Part shown: piece by piece, positions 52,035 to 60,384 of the stretch | Numbering within the stretch: position 1 is the stretch's first letter | How the letters are laid out: each line of letters begins with the position of its first letter | Assembly: GCF_000270245.1 (NCBI RefSeq) | Contig: NC_015635.1 | Location: 310,001-374,000 of the forward strand | DNA length: 64,000 nt | Source: Microlunatus phosphovorus NM-1 | GTDB lineage: Bacteria; Actinomycetota; Actinomycetes; Propionibacteriales; Propionibacteriaceae | Direction: 5' to 3' | Position numbers and translations under genes: made by a program | The notes under the pieces: generated by a model | Database searches by the model: none | Seen by the model: only the letters and a program-made list of their open reading frames with translations | What the model was told of the DNA's origin: nothing

Positions 52035-52061
52035 GTCGTAGCAACGCTGCGCTCGGTCTGA
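52008..52061 (+). repeat. exact 27-bp tandem duplication across the kinase stop codon
   Basis: The last nine codons of the kinase, including TGA, are present twice in direct order (52008-52034 and 52035-52061), both reading VVATLRSV then stop. The second copy is untranslated because of the first stop. Confidence 0.9.
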
Positions 52062-52118
52062 GCTACTCATCGCGAACCCTGCACGTACATCCGGACGTAC
52101 CCGAGGAGAGTCCTGCAC

Positions 52119-53027
52119 ATGTCAGCTGAATCGAAGACTCATATTGCCGTCATCGGCCTGGGGGCCATGGGCCTGCCGATGGCGACCCATCTCGCCACCG
52201 CGTTCACGGTGACCGGTTTCGATCCGTTCGAGCCGCGGAGGGAGTTGGCCGAGCAGGGCGGCGTCACGGCCTCGGAGACCCCAAGCGCGGCGAGCCGGGA
52301 CGCGGACATCGCCTTGCTGGCGGTACGTGATCAGGCTCAGGCCGAAGCGGCGCTGTTCGGTCCCGACGGGGTGCTGGAGTCAATCCGGCCCGGCGCCGCG
52401 GTGATTCTCACTTCGACGATCGGACCGGATGGGGCGCGAGCACTGGCGGATCGGCTGGCGGAGGCCGGCCACCCGATGGTGGACGCGCCGATCAGCGGTG
52501 GCCCCCTGCGGGCCGGCACCGGTGATCTGCTGATTGTGGTCGGCGCAAGTGAGGAAGCGTTGGCGGCTACCCAGTCGGTGCTGGACCACCTCTCCTCGAC
52601 GCTGACCATCGTCGGCTCTCGCGCCGGGGACGGACAGGCGCTGAAGACGATCAATCAGCTGCTGGCCGGGATCCACATCGTCGCCACCGCGGAAGCGGTG
52701 GCCTTGGCCCGTGGGCTGGGCCTGGATCCGGCGGTGGTGATCGATGCGCTGTCCCAGGGCGCGGCCGGTTCCTTCATGCTCACCGACCGTGGTCCGCGGA
52801 TGTTGCAGGCCTATACGGGCGGAGCGGAGGTCAGATCGCGGATCGACATCTTCACCAAGGACATGGGCATCGTCACCTCCGTCGGCAAGGGCGCCCGCGT
52901 ACCGCTGCCGCTCTCCGCCGCCGCGCAGCAGCTGTTCATGATCGCCGAGGCCGCCGGATTGGGCGCCGCCGACGACTCCAGCGTGGTCACGGTCCTGTCA
53001 CCCAATCAGGCGGCGGCCGACTCCTGA
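52119..53027 (+). CDS. NAD-binding beta-hydroxyacid dehydrogenase (LtnD/HIBADH-like)
   Basis: A 302-residue dehydrogenase. GLGAMGLPMA binds the cofactor, DAPISGGPLRAGTG is the substrate-binding motif of the 3-hydroxyisobutyrate dehydrogenase family, and GQALKTINQLLAG holds the catalytic Lys. With DUF1537 kinases this family often includes LtnD (L-threonate 2-dehydrogenase) or related acid-sugar dehydrogenases. It is the last gene of the run, with 84 bp after the kinase. Confidence 0.86.
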   Translation: MSAESKTHIAVIGLGAMGLPMATHLATAFTVTGFDPFEPRRELAEQGGVTASETPSAASRDADIALLAVRDQAQAEAALFGPDGVLESIRPGAAVILTSTIGPDGARALADRLAEAGHPMVDAPISGGPLRAGTGDLLIVVGASEEALAATQSVLDHLSSTLTIVGSRAGDGQALKTINQLLAGIHIVATAEAVALARGLGLDPAVVIDALSQGAAGSFMLTDRGPRMLQAYTGGAEVRSRIDIFTKDMGIVTSVGKGARVPLPLSAAAQQLFMIAEAAGLGAADDSSVVTVLSPNQAAADS

Positions 53028-53040
53028 CCCGAACCTGGGT

Positions 53041-53748
53041 TCAGTCGGCGGGGGGCAGCAGCACCGAGCCGGCGAGGAAGCTGATGCCCATGGTGCCCAG
53101 ACCCACGATCAACGAGCGCAGGATGGTCCGTGGCGCGGACATGTACGAGGACTTGGCCGCAATGATCGAGGTCAGGGTCAAGGAGACCACGACGGCGATC
53201 AGCAAGGCGACGGCGTCCAGGCTGATCGGGGCCAAGGTCGTGATGAGCAACGGAATACTGGCTCCCACCGCGAAGGACAGCCCCGCGCTGATGCCGGCGA
53301 GGATGGGAGCTCGGGCCGGTGGGATCTCGTCGATACCGTATTCGGTCTGCAACTGGGCAGCCAGCGGATCGACGGCGCTGAGCTGCTCGGCAACATCGCG
53401 GGCAAGATCCTCGCTCAGTCCCTTGTCGACGTAGTAGCTGGTGAGTTCGGCGAGTTCCTCGTCCGGGTTCGCGGCCAGCTTCTGCGTCTCGTACGCGATC
53501 GTGGCGAGCTGGCTGTCCCGCTCGGCGGCGGCTTCGGCCCATTTGGCACCGCCGGCGCTGAGAGCGCCGGCGATAGTGGCCGCCGACGCAGCGGTGATCA
53601 GCAGCAGGTCATCCGCGCCCGCCCCGGCAAATCCCTCGAGCAGGCCGGCCGTCGCGATGATCCCGTCGTTCGCGTCCACCACCCAGCTCTGGATCCGCTG
53701 ACCGGTCAGCTGCCGCCGGACCGCTCGCCAGATCGACCCATCCGCCAT
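53041..53748 (-). CDS. VIT1/CCC1-family transporter
   Basis: A 235-residue membrane protein. The first helix VVDANDGIIATAGLLEGFAGAG has the conserved DxNDGI, a cytoplasmic Glu-rich helical insert (~75-145) follows, then helices ending SIIAAKSSYMS and GLGTMGISFLAG. Family members carry Fe(II) or Mn(II) out of the cytosol. Convergent with the acid-sugar operon, only 13 bp apart. Its first codons are duplicated at 58623-58681. Confidence 0.85.
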   Translation of the reverse strand: MADGSIWRAVRRQLTGQRIQSWVVDANDGIIATAGLLEGFAGAGADDLLLITAASAATIAGALSAGGAKWAEAAAERDSQLATIAYETQKLAANPDEELAELTSYYVDKGLSEDLARDVAEQLSAVDPLAAQLQTEYGIDEIPPARAPILAGISAGLSFAVGASIPLLITTLAPISLDAVALLIAVVVSLTLTSIIAAKSSYMSAPRTILRSLIVGLGTMGISFLAGSVLLPPAD

Positions 53749-53800
53749 CTGCCACCTCCTCGCGGGTCAGTGTGGCAGAGCGTGCTCCAAGGATCTCCAT

Positions 53801-53859
53801 CGAGAAGTACTTTCTGGTCCTGAATCGCCCACGGATTTGGGACCAGAAAGTACTTCTCG
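53801..53859. other. perfect 20-bp inverted repeat
   Basis: CGAGAAGTACTTTCTGGTCC (53801-53820) pairs exactly with 53840-53859 around a 19-base spacer that has its own AATC/GATT pair. It lies between the VIT gene start and the decayed rtcB fragment. It may be the terminator of a lost gene or a mobile-element trace; no T-run is present. Confidence 0.6.
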
Positions 53860-53905
53860 CGGAGTCGACAGCCCAGGACAGGCCCTGGACGCGACTCGAC
53901 CGACC

Positions 53906-54066
53906 TCAGTCGCCCTTGACGTTCACCAGCTGGTGCGGTGTGTGGCGTACCTCGATGAGATCGGCGGCGTCGGCCATTGCCTGGTCGATGTCCTTGGGCG
54001 GCGGGGATCTCGTCAATGAAGGCAGCGGTGTCCCGAGACACGTCCTTGCCGAAGTGCCTCTCCCGC
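53906..54066 (-). pseudogene. decayed 3' fragment of rtcB
   Basis: This segment matches the intact rtcB end (59054-59190) at roughly 85% by eye, from the stop codon through DTAAFIDEIPA, then jumps to a piece equal to about 59400-59430 (RHFGKDV). It has lost about 210 bp internally and 2 bp near CCTTGGGCGG, which shifts the frame. It cannot be functional. Confidence 0.8.
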
Positions 54067-54076
54067 TGCCTACCGC

Positions 54077-55108
54077 CTATGCCAGAGTCTGCGCTAGTGA
54101 GTTCTCTCCGCCTCCGAAGCGGAGGTGGCCGAGGGCTCCGTTGACGATGGGCATGTACGGCGGGACGTGTCCGCACTCGATGTCGCCGATGATGGGAACA
54201 CCGAGGCCACCGAGTGCGTCGAGGACGGCCTCGTGCTGGGTGAGGGATGGTGTGTCGGCGGCGCGAGTGCGTCCGACGAGCACCGCGTTGGCATGGTCGA
54301 AGAAGCCTGCGAGCCGCATGCCGTGGAGGTGGCGGCAGATGTTGAATGCGTTTTCGTCGGACGCCTCGACATAGACCAGGAGTCCTTCGGGTGCGTGCTC
54401 ACTGACGAACTTGGGCACGTCCGCGTAGGGCGAGCCGGTGACGTTGCACAGCGTTTCAATGCACCCGCCGATGAGGCGACCTGCCACGTCCACGTCGCCC
54501 ACACTGCCGTCGAGCCGGGTCCACGTGCCGGGGTCGTTCAGCGTGAACTCGGATACCTCAGGGTGGGCGATGTAGTCGTCCCAACCGGCGCTCCGGTAGC
54601 GGTCGGGTGAGGTCTGGGTGAAGGTGCTGCCAGTCGCCCGTGTCGCGATGTCGAGCCACGTGATCAGGCCGTCGGGGACGCGATAGGGCGTGTCCATGAG
54701 GTTGTTGCCGTGCACCGTGGCAACCCCGGTGAGGAGCGTCATCGGCGTGATGAGAGTTGAGATGTCGGAGAAGCCGACGAACCATGTGGGGTCGGCTGCG
54801 GCGATGGCGTCCCAGTCCAGCAGCGGGAGCAGGTCGATGGCGGTCTCACCGCCCCACGGCGGAATGACGGCCCGTACGGTCGGGTCGGTGAGGAATGTCG
54901 CCAGTTCCTGTGCCCGGTCCGGCGCAGGGGCACTCACGTGCGTCGCGCCATCCATGCAGTTGCCGACGATGACCTTGTAGCCGCGTTCCTCCAGAGTCGA
55001 CACCGCGAAGTTGAGGCGTGCCCGGTGCCTCTCCGCTACGCCGCTGGACGGCGAGGTGACTGCGATGGTGTCGCCCGGCGAGAGCGGGGCGGGAAAGCGG
55101 ATGACCAT
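54077..55108 (-). CDS. S66-family LD-carboxypeptidase / MccF-like serine peptidase
   Basis: A 343-residue protein. PLSPGDTIAVTSPSSGV at the N-terminus, IPPWGGE, the nucleophile Ser in VGFSDIS (about 115), TVHGNNLMD, a Glu in VEASDEN, and the His in DIECGHVPPYMP form the S66 Ser-Glu-His set. Relatives cleave the L,D bond of muropeptides or inactivate microcin C-type antibiotics; the GFSD and HGNN forms favour MccF-like. It lies between the rtcB fragment and an IS element and may be an acquired gene. Confidence 0.85.
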   Translation of the reverse strand: MVIRFPAPLSPGDTIAVTSPSSGVAERHRARLNFAVSTLEERGYKVIVGNCMDGATHVSAPAPDRAQELATFLTDPTVRAVIPPWGGETAIDLLPLLDWDAIAAADPTWFVGFSDISTLITPMTLLTGVATVHGNNLMDTPYRVPDGLITWLDIATRATGSTFTQTSPDRYRSAGWDDYIAHPEVSEFTLNDPGTWTRLDGSVGDVDVAGRLIGGCIETLCNVTGSPYADVPKFVSEHAPEGLLVYVEASDENAFNICRHLHGMRLAGFFDHANAVLVGRTRAADTPSLTQHEAVLDALGGLGVPIIGDIECGHVPPYMPIVNGALGHLRFGGGENSLAQTLA

Positions 55109-55261
55109 AGGCAGCATCGTTCCAGGCCACCCAGACAGGACATCCAATCGCTTGCCATGACGGGTGTGCGTCAGGACTGTGGTGGGTCCCCTGCCTCCTG
55201 TGAGGATGCGCCGACATTTCCTTGCCCGAGCGGTGACCCACCAGTCAGCTGACAGAAACGC

Positions 55262-55326
55262 GTCCCGACCAGCCCGCAGACACTCACTTCACACCAGTCA
55301 GACCCTGGTCGGGGCTGATATATCAC
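55262..55326 (-). repeat. 65-bp element, copy B, beside the IS21 element
   Basis: Same length, orientation and ends as 31917-31981; CCCGACCAG and CTGGTCGGG form an internal 9-bp inverted repeat. TGATATATCA at its edge is itself a perfect palindrome. The IS21 target duplication begins at its last base. Confidence 0.6.
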
Positions 55327-55524
55327 CTGTTTGTCGGCGGTCATGAAAAAGTGCCCATAGGCGGCCACGAAACTGCCCGCTGATGGCCAGGAGAACTGCC
55401 CATCGGTGGCCGTGAGATCTGCCCACGTCTTCTATTCGCTTCGGCCTGGTTGAGCCGGGTCGTGGCTCCTCCTCGGTTCGATGTTCGGTGTCGAGTCGAA
55501 CGTCGAGGTCCGAGGAGGGGCCAG

Positions 55525-57075
55525 TTGAAGTCTGACGGAGAGATCATGGAAATTCTTGCTGCTTTCGATCTGACAGGGTCGTTGCGGGCGGCCGCGGAGT
55601 TGGTCGGCTGCTCGCATCACACCGTTGCGGCGCATGTCGCGGCCCGGGACGCGGGCCGGCCTGTCGGGGCACCGGCCCGCCGGGCCCAGGTCACCGATGA
55701 GTATCTGGACAAGATCGAGGAGTGGGTGGAGGCTTCGCAGGGCAAGGTCCGTGCCGACAAGGTGCACGAGAAGCTGGTGGCGGCGGGGTTTGCTGGGTCG
55801 GACCGCTCCACTCGGCGGGCGGTCGCAGAGGTGAAGAAGGCCTACCGGTTGGGCCACGCCCGGGTGCATCGGCCCTGGGTCACCGAGCCGGGGCTGTGGC
55901 TCCAGTACGACTTCGGCGACGGTCCCGTTGTCTCCGGTCGCAGTGGTGCGGTCAAGACAGTGTTGTTCGTGGCCTGGTTGGCGTGGTCACGGTTCCGGGT
56001 GGTGATCGCGTTGCGGGACAAGACGCAGCCGTCGGTGATTGCCGCGCTGGATCGGACGTTCCGGCTGCTGGGCGGGGTCCCGACGTATGTGTTGACCGAC
56101 AACGAGAAGACGGTGACCGTCGAGCACATTGCCGGGGTGCCGGTGCGTAACCGGAAAGCGGTGTCGTTCGGCCGGCACTACGGGGCCACCGTGTTGACCT
56201 GTGAGCCGGCCGATCCGGCGTCGAAAGGCGGGGTCGAGGCGGCAGTCAAGGTCAGCAAGGCCGACCTGGTTCCGACCGAGGTCAACCTGCGCGACGACTA
56301 CGGGTCCTTCGCCGAGCTCGAGCAGGCCTGCGAAGAGTTCATGACGGTGGTGAACGGCCGCCCGCATCGGGTGACCCGGCGGGCACCGGCCGAGATGCTG
56401 ACCGAGGAACAGACCCGGCTGCACCGGGTGCCGATCGAGCCACACACGGTGGTGTTCGGGCTGGCACGCCGGGTGCCGACCAACACCCCGATGGTGGCCT
56501 TCGACCACGGCCAGTACTCGGTGCCGCAGCAGCTGCTCGGTGAACAGGTGTGGGTCCGCGTCACCGGCGTCGGCGCCGCCGAGCGGATCGTGATCGTGCA
56601 TCACGGCCGGTCCGGGCCGGTCGAGGTGGCCCGCCACATCCGCGCCACCCCCGGGTCCCCGCAGATCGATGATGATCATTTCGGTGGGCCGGCGACCAAG
56701 CAGCCCGGCCGGTACACCGTGCGGCCACGCACTGAGGCGGAGCAGGCGTTCCTGGCCATCGGCGACGGTGCGCACGTGTGGCTGGCCGAGGCAGCCGCGT
56801 CCGGGGTGCAACGGATCCGGGCCAAGATGGACGCCGCGGTCACCATGGCCAAGGTCGCCGGCAATGCCCGGGTCGACTGGGCCTTGGGGCATGCGGCGGT
56901 GAACGGCCGGTTCGGCTGGAAAGACCTGTCCTCCATCCTGAACGCCCAACAGTCCGCTCACCTGCAGACTCGCCGGGCCACCGAGACCCGGTCGCTGTCC
57001 CAGGGCACCGCCGGCTGGGCCAAGATCACCAACCAGCAGCCCCCAGCCGGCGTCGACGGCGAGGAGTCCCGATGA
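55525..57075 (+). CDS. istA: IS21-family transposase IstA
   Basis: A 516-residue DDE transposase. The N-terminal helix-turn-helix is EIMEILAAFDLTGSLRAAAELVGCSHHTV. The catalytic core starts WLQYDFGDGPVV (first Asp), continues YVLTDNEKTV (second Asp) and KGGVEAAVKVSK (Glu). The TTG at 55525 is preferred, with GAGGAGGGG just upstream; the frame is open to 55450. It overlaps istB by 4 bp. Confidence 0.92.
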   Translation: MKSDGEIMEILAAFDLTGSLRAAAELVGCSHHTVAAHVAARDAGRPVGAPARRAQVTDEYLDKIEEWVEASQGKVRADKVHEKLVAAGFAGSDRSTRRAVAEVKKAYRLGHARVHRPWVTEPGLWLQYDFGDGPVVSGRSGAVKTVLFVAWLAWSRFRVVIALRDKTQPSVIAALDRTFRLLGGVPTYVLTDNEKTVTVEHIAGVPVRNRKAVSFGRHYGATVLTCEPADPASKGGVEAAVKVSKADLVPTEVNLRDDYGSFAELEQACEEFMTVVNGRPHRVTRRAPAEMLTEEQTRLHRVPIEPHTVVFGLARRVPTNTPMVAFDHGQYSVPQQLLGEQVWVRVTGVGAAERIVIVHHGRSGPVEVARHIRATPGSPQIDDDHFGGPATKQPGRYTVRPRTEAEQAFLAIGDGAHVWLAEAAASGVQRIRAKMDAAVTMAKVAGNARVDWALGHAAVNGRFGWKDLSSILNAQQSAHLQTRRATETRSLSQGTAGWAKITNQQPPAGVDGEESR

Positions 57076-57845
57076 CCGCGGCATCCGCACCGGCGCTGCC
57101 GGTCGAGGTGGAGCAGCTGATGCGGCAGCTGAAGATGCCGTATGCCCGCGGGCTGGCGCCGGAGCTGTTCGCCACCGCCAAAGCGCAACGCTGGGAACCG
57201 GTCGAGATCGTCAAAGCCCTCCTGGTCGAAGAGGTCGCCGGCCGGAGCCGGTCGATGCTGGCGCATCGCCGGAAAGCCGCCGGGTTCCCCACCGGGAAGA
57301 CCTTCGCCGCCTGGAACCCGGCGATCTCCTCCATCCCGGCACCGACCCAGCAGGCACTGCAAACCCTGGAATGGGTGCACCGGCGGGAGAACCTGGTGGT
57401 CTGCGGACCGTCCGGCACCGGCAAGACGTTCTTCCTCGAAGCCCTCGGCCAAGCCGTCATCGAAACCGGCCGAGCCGTGGCCTGGTTCACCCTGGAACAC
57501 CTCGGCGGTCTCGTCGCCGCCCACCGCGCCGACGACACCGTCACCAAAGCCGTCGCCCGGATCCTGCGGGCCGAACTCGTGATCATCGATGACATCGGGC
57601 TACTCCCGGTGTCCCACGACGCCGCCGAAGGGCTCTACCGGATCGTCGACGCCGCCTACGAGAAACGCTCGATCGCGTTGTCGTCGAACCTCCACCCGGC
57701 CGGCTTCGACGAGCTGATGCCCAAAACCCTGGCCACCGCCACCGTCGACCGACTCCTCCATCACGCCCACATCTGCCAAACCAGCGGCGACTCGATCCGC
57801 CTCACCCAAGCCCTCAACGGCAAAGGAGTGATGCCCCTGCACTAA
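57072..57845 (+). CDS. istB: IS21-family helper ATPase IstB
   Basis: A 257-residue DnaC-like AAA+ ATPase. Walker A is CGPSGTGKTFF, Walker B LVIIDDIGLLPV, and SNLHPAGFDELMPKTLATATVDRLLHHA carries the sensor and arginine-finger region. It assembles on DNA, selects targets and activates IstA. Its ATG overlaps the istA stop. Confidence 0.93.
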   Translation: MTAASAPALPVEVEQLMRQLKMPYARGLAPELFATAKAQRWEPVEIVKALLVEEVAGRSRSMLAHRRKAAGFPTGKTFAAWNPAISSIPAPTQQALQTLEWVHRRENLVVCGPSGTGKTFFLEALGQAVIETGRAVAWFTLEHLGGLVAAHRADDTVTKAVARILRAELVIIDDIGLLPVSHDAAEGLYRIVDAAYEKRSIALSSNLHPAGFDELMPKTLATATVDRLLHHAHICQTSGDSIRLTQALNGKGVMPLH

Positions 57846-57968
57846 CCGCGTCGATGGCCAGACCCGCCACAGGTGGGCAGATCATCTGGCCATCACCGGG
57901 CACTTCTGCTGGCCACCGGCGGGCAGATCTCATGGCCGCCAATGGGCAGGATCTCCTGGCCGTTGACA

Positions 57969-58744
57969 CCTGTTGGCCCGCGGTGCGTCGCTGAAGCCGT
58001 CGAATGACGGAATTTGGCGTGGTCGGCGGCGCCTGGGGCCGGCAGAACCCGACTTGGGCCGGGAAACGACGCGACCGCGGCGCTCCCGGTAACGAAAGCC
58101 GACTGGGGCCGGGAAACGACGCGGACGGCCCGGCTCCCACCAGCCCTGACCTGCGCCCACCAACCCGACCGCCTCGAACATGGGCAGCGGGTTGCTCGCC
58201 TGCGTCGAAGCAACCAGAAGTCGCCACTCGATCTCGCGCCCTTCACCGAGAGGTGAGAACTCGTTGCTTCAGCGGCCGCGAAGCAACCGGAACTCGCCTC
58301 TCGATGCCGGGTTGGCCGTACGCCGTTATCGAGTGGCGACTTTCGGCTGCTTCGGCTGCCCAACGGCAGCCTGGACCCGCGCCGACCAGCGCCGAATCGG
58401 ATCATCCAGATCGTGCCGGGTGACGCACCAGTTGACGGTGCAGCCCACCATCAGAATGCCATCTGACCAGGAGAGACATCCGATCAGCACATCCATGACG
58501 CACACCCTGTCATGACTTGGCTGACAGCGCGGCGAGGGGTCAGGTCGCCGCAGCGACAGTGTCAGCGCTGCGGAAGTGACGAGACGTTCCTGGATCAGGT
58601 CGGCGTTCTCCTGGAGGGTGTCCCGCTCGCCAGATCGACCCATCCGCCATCTGCCACCTCCCCGCGGTCAGTCTGGCAGACCTGCGTCGCCCCATGGGTC
58701 AATGCGTCCGTCTGCTCAATAGATTTGCGTCCAATTGCACAGCT
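57969..58744. other. gene-free region with short repeats after the IS
   Basis: No reading frame here has convincing coding features. An 18-bp word GGGCCGGGAAACGACGCG occurs at 58056 and 58106. A ~26-bp motif beginning GAAGCAACC is at 58207-58232 and 58280-58305, with an inverted copy at 58328-58353 able to pair with either. Segment 58623-58681 repeats the VIT gene start. Confidence 0.55.
58623..58681 (-). repeat. duplicate of the start region of the VIT-family gene
   Basis: About 57 bp match 53723-53778 (CGCTCGCCAGATCGACCCAT and onward through the start codon and ribosome site) with three or four differences. Flanking bases differ sharply on both sides. Confidence 0.8.
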
Positions 58745-58978
58745 ATGGAAACCGATCACGAGATCGACCTCATCGTCGAGGGGGAAGACCGCAAGGTCGT
58801 CGCCCTCGAAGTCAAGCTGAGCGAGTCGGTTGGCGACCAGGATGTTCGGCATCTCAATTGGCTGCACAATCACATAGGTGACCGTCTTGCCGACAGGGTG
58901 CTCGTCACGACCGGTGACTTCGCCTATCGACGACCCGACGGCGTCGCGGTGGTGCCGCTTGCACTACTCGGCCCCTGA
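58745..58978 (+). pseudogene. C-terminal remnant of a DUF4143-type ATPase
   Basis: METDHEIDLIVEGEDRKVV, ALEVKLSESVGDQDVRHLNW and VLVTTGDFAYRRPDGVAVVP match the nuclease-like C-terminus of DUF4143 AAA ATPases, including the D...EVK core. No ATPase domain, start context or upstream homology is left. It may be expressed as a 77-residue fragment but is most likely debris. Confidence 0.7.
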
Positions 58979-58994
58979 CCACCACCACCCTCCT

Positions 58995-59036
58995 AGTTGC
59001 TGACTCATCCCCGACTACGGGGACGAGCCAGCAACT
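58995..59036. terminator. stem-loop terminator after rtcB
   Basis: AGTTGCTGACTCATCCCCG pairs with CGGGGACGAGCCAGCAACT around ACTA with two mismatches. It lies 18 bp past the rtcB stop codon and after the ATPase remnant. Confidence 0.65.
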
Positions 59037-59053
59037 TGTCGCAGCGACCCGGC

Positions 59054-60223
59054 TCAATCGCCCTTCACATTGACCAACTGGTGCAGGGTGTGGCGTACCT
59101 CGACCAGGCCGTCGGCATCGGCCATCACCTGGTCGATGTCCTTGTAGGCCGCGGGGATCTCGTCGATGAAGGCAGCGGTGTCCCGATACTCGATACCCTT
59201 CATCGCCGCCCGCAGATCCTCCTGGGTGAAGGTCTTGCGTGCCTTCGACCGCGAGTACGCCCGCCCTGCACCATGCGGTGAGGAGTTGAGCGAGACCGGA
59301 TTGCCCTTGCCCACCACGACATAACTCGCCGTGCCCATCGATCCGGGAATCAGCCCCGGCTTGCCCTCGGTGGCCTCGATGGCGCCCTTCCGGGACAGCC
59401 ACACGTCCTTGCCGAAGTGCCGCTCTCGCGCGGTGAAGTTGTGGTGGCAGTTGATCCGCTCCAGCTCCTCGACCGGACCGCCCAGCCACTGCCGTACGCA
59501 GTCGAGAACGCGATCCATCATCTCCTCCCGGTTGAGCAGTGCGAACTGCTGTGCCCAGGTGAGCTCGGCGAGATAGCGGTCGAACTCCCGAGTCCCCTCC
59601 ACCAGGTAGGCCAGATCGGGATCGGGCAGCTGGATCCACCACTGCTGGCAGAGCCGGGTGGCGATCTTGATGTGGTGCGTCGCGATCTTGTTGCCGATAC
59701 CCCGGGACCCCGAGTGCAGGAACAACCAGACGGCGTCGGTCTCGTCGGCAGTCACCTCGATGAAGTGATTGCCCGAGCCCAGACTGCCCAGCTGCAGCCG
59801 CCAGTTGGCGGCGTAGCCGGCCGGGTCGAAACCCCGCCGGTCGGCGCGCTGCTCGAGCTCGGCAACCCGGACGGCTGCGCCGTCGGTCAGCTCGTGGTTG
59901 TACCGGCCCGCAGACAACGGGATCGCCTCCTCGATCGACTTCCGCAGCCGTGCCAGATCATCGGTGAACGCCGCGCTGGTCAGCTGCGTACGGACTGCGA
60001 CCATGCCGCAGCCGATGTCGACGCCGACAGCGGCGGGGATGATCGCGCCGACGGTCGGGAGCACGGACCCTACGGTGGCACCCTTGCCCAGATGTGCATC
60101 GGGCATCAGTGCGATGTGCGGGTGGATGAACGGCATGGTGGCCGCCAGTTCCGCCTGCGCGCGAGTCTGCGGGTCCAGAATGGACGCCCAGTTCATCAGC
60201 TTGGGCGTCAGCTGCTCCACCAT
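59054..60223 (-). CDS. rtcB: RtcB family RNA-splicing ligase
   Basis: A 389-residue RtcB protein, the shorter bacterial form. VGVDIGCGMVAVRT has the metal-binding Cys, LGSGNHFIEV and LHSGSRGIGNKIA metal His residues, and PHGAGRAYSRSKA the His that is guanylylated. It joins RNA 2',3'-cyclic phosphate or 3'-phosphate ends to 5'-OH ends using GTP, in RNA repair. The ATG at 60223 is chosen because GGGAAG lies 8 bases upstream. A decayed copy of its end is at 53906-54066. No archease or RtcA gene is nearby. Confidence 0.9.
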   Translation of the reverse strand: MVEQLTPKLMNWASILDPQTRAQAELAATMPFIHPHIALMPDAHLGKGATVGSVLPTVGAIIPAAVGVDIGCGMVAVRTQLTSAAFTDDLARLRKSIEEAIPLSAGRYNHELTDGAAVRVAELEQRADRRGFDPAGYAANWRLQLGSLGSGNHFIEVTADETDAVWLFLHSGSRGIGNKIATHHIKIATRLCQQWWIQLPDPDLAYLVEGTREFDRYLAELTWAQQFALLNREEMMDRVLDCVRQWLGGPVEELERINCHHNFTARERHFGKDVWLSRKGAIEATEGKPGLIPGSMGTASYVVVGKGNPVSLNSSPHGAGRAYSRSKARKTFTQEDLRAAMKGIEYRDTAAFIDEIPAAYKDIDQVMADADGLVEVRHTLHQLVNVKGD

Positions 60224-60384
60224 GATCATCACTTCCCTTCTGTCTCAGTCATCTCTGTCTCGGTCGTCGTGACCGTCGCGGAACGATAGCCGTCGGGCTG
60301 TGGCGTCAGCACCTGGATTTCTGCCGCGTTAAGAGTTCCGCGCGTCGTGCGGAGTCGTCCAACGTTCCTGAGAGACTCTCATCC

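Larger units (their letters stand above)
55332..57968 (+). mobile_element. IS21-family insertion sequence, intact
   Basis: A 2637-bp element with TGTCGGCGG (left) and CCGTTGACA (right) ends that begin TGTC and end GACA. It is flanked by 6-bp direct repeats CCTGTT (55326-55331 and 57969-57974). Multiple TGCCC/GGTGGCC-type subterminal repeats lie inside both ends in opposite orientation, the usual IstA-binding sites. It encodes istA and istB. Intact ends, genes and target duplication suggest recent, possibly still active insertion. Confidence 0.92.

Noticed and set aside
50100-52118. 672-codon frame antisense to the DUF1537 kinase
   Set aside because: Low-complexity Arg/Asp/His composition and complete overlap with a well-supported kinase.
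57072-57845. DnaC/DnaA-like replication protein
   Set aside because: Its overlap with istA and the IS21 ends identify it as IstB.
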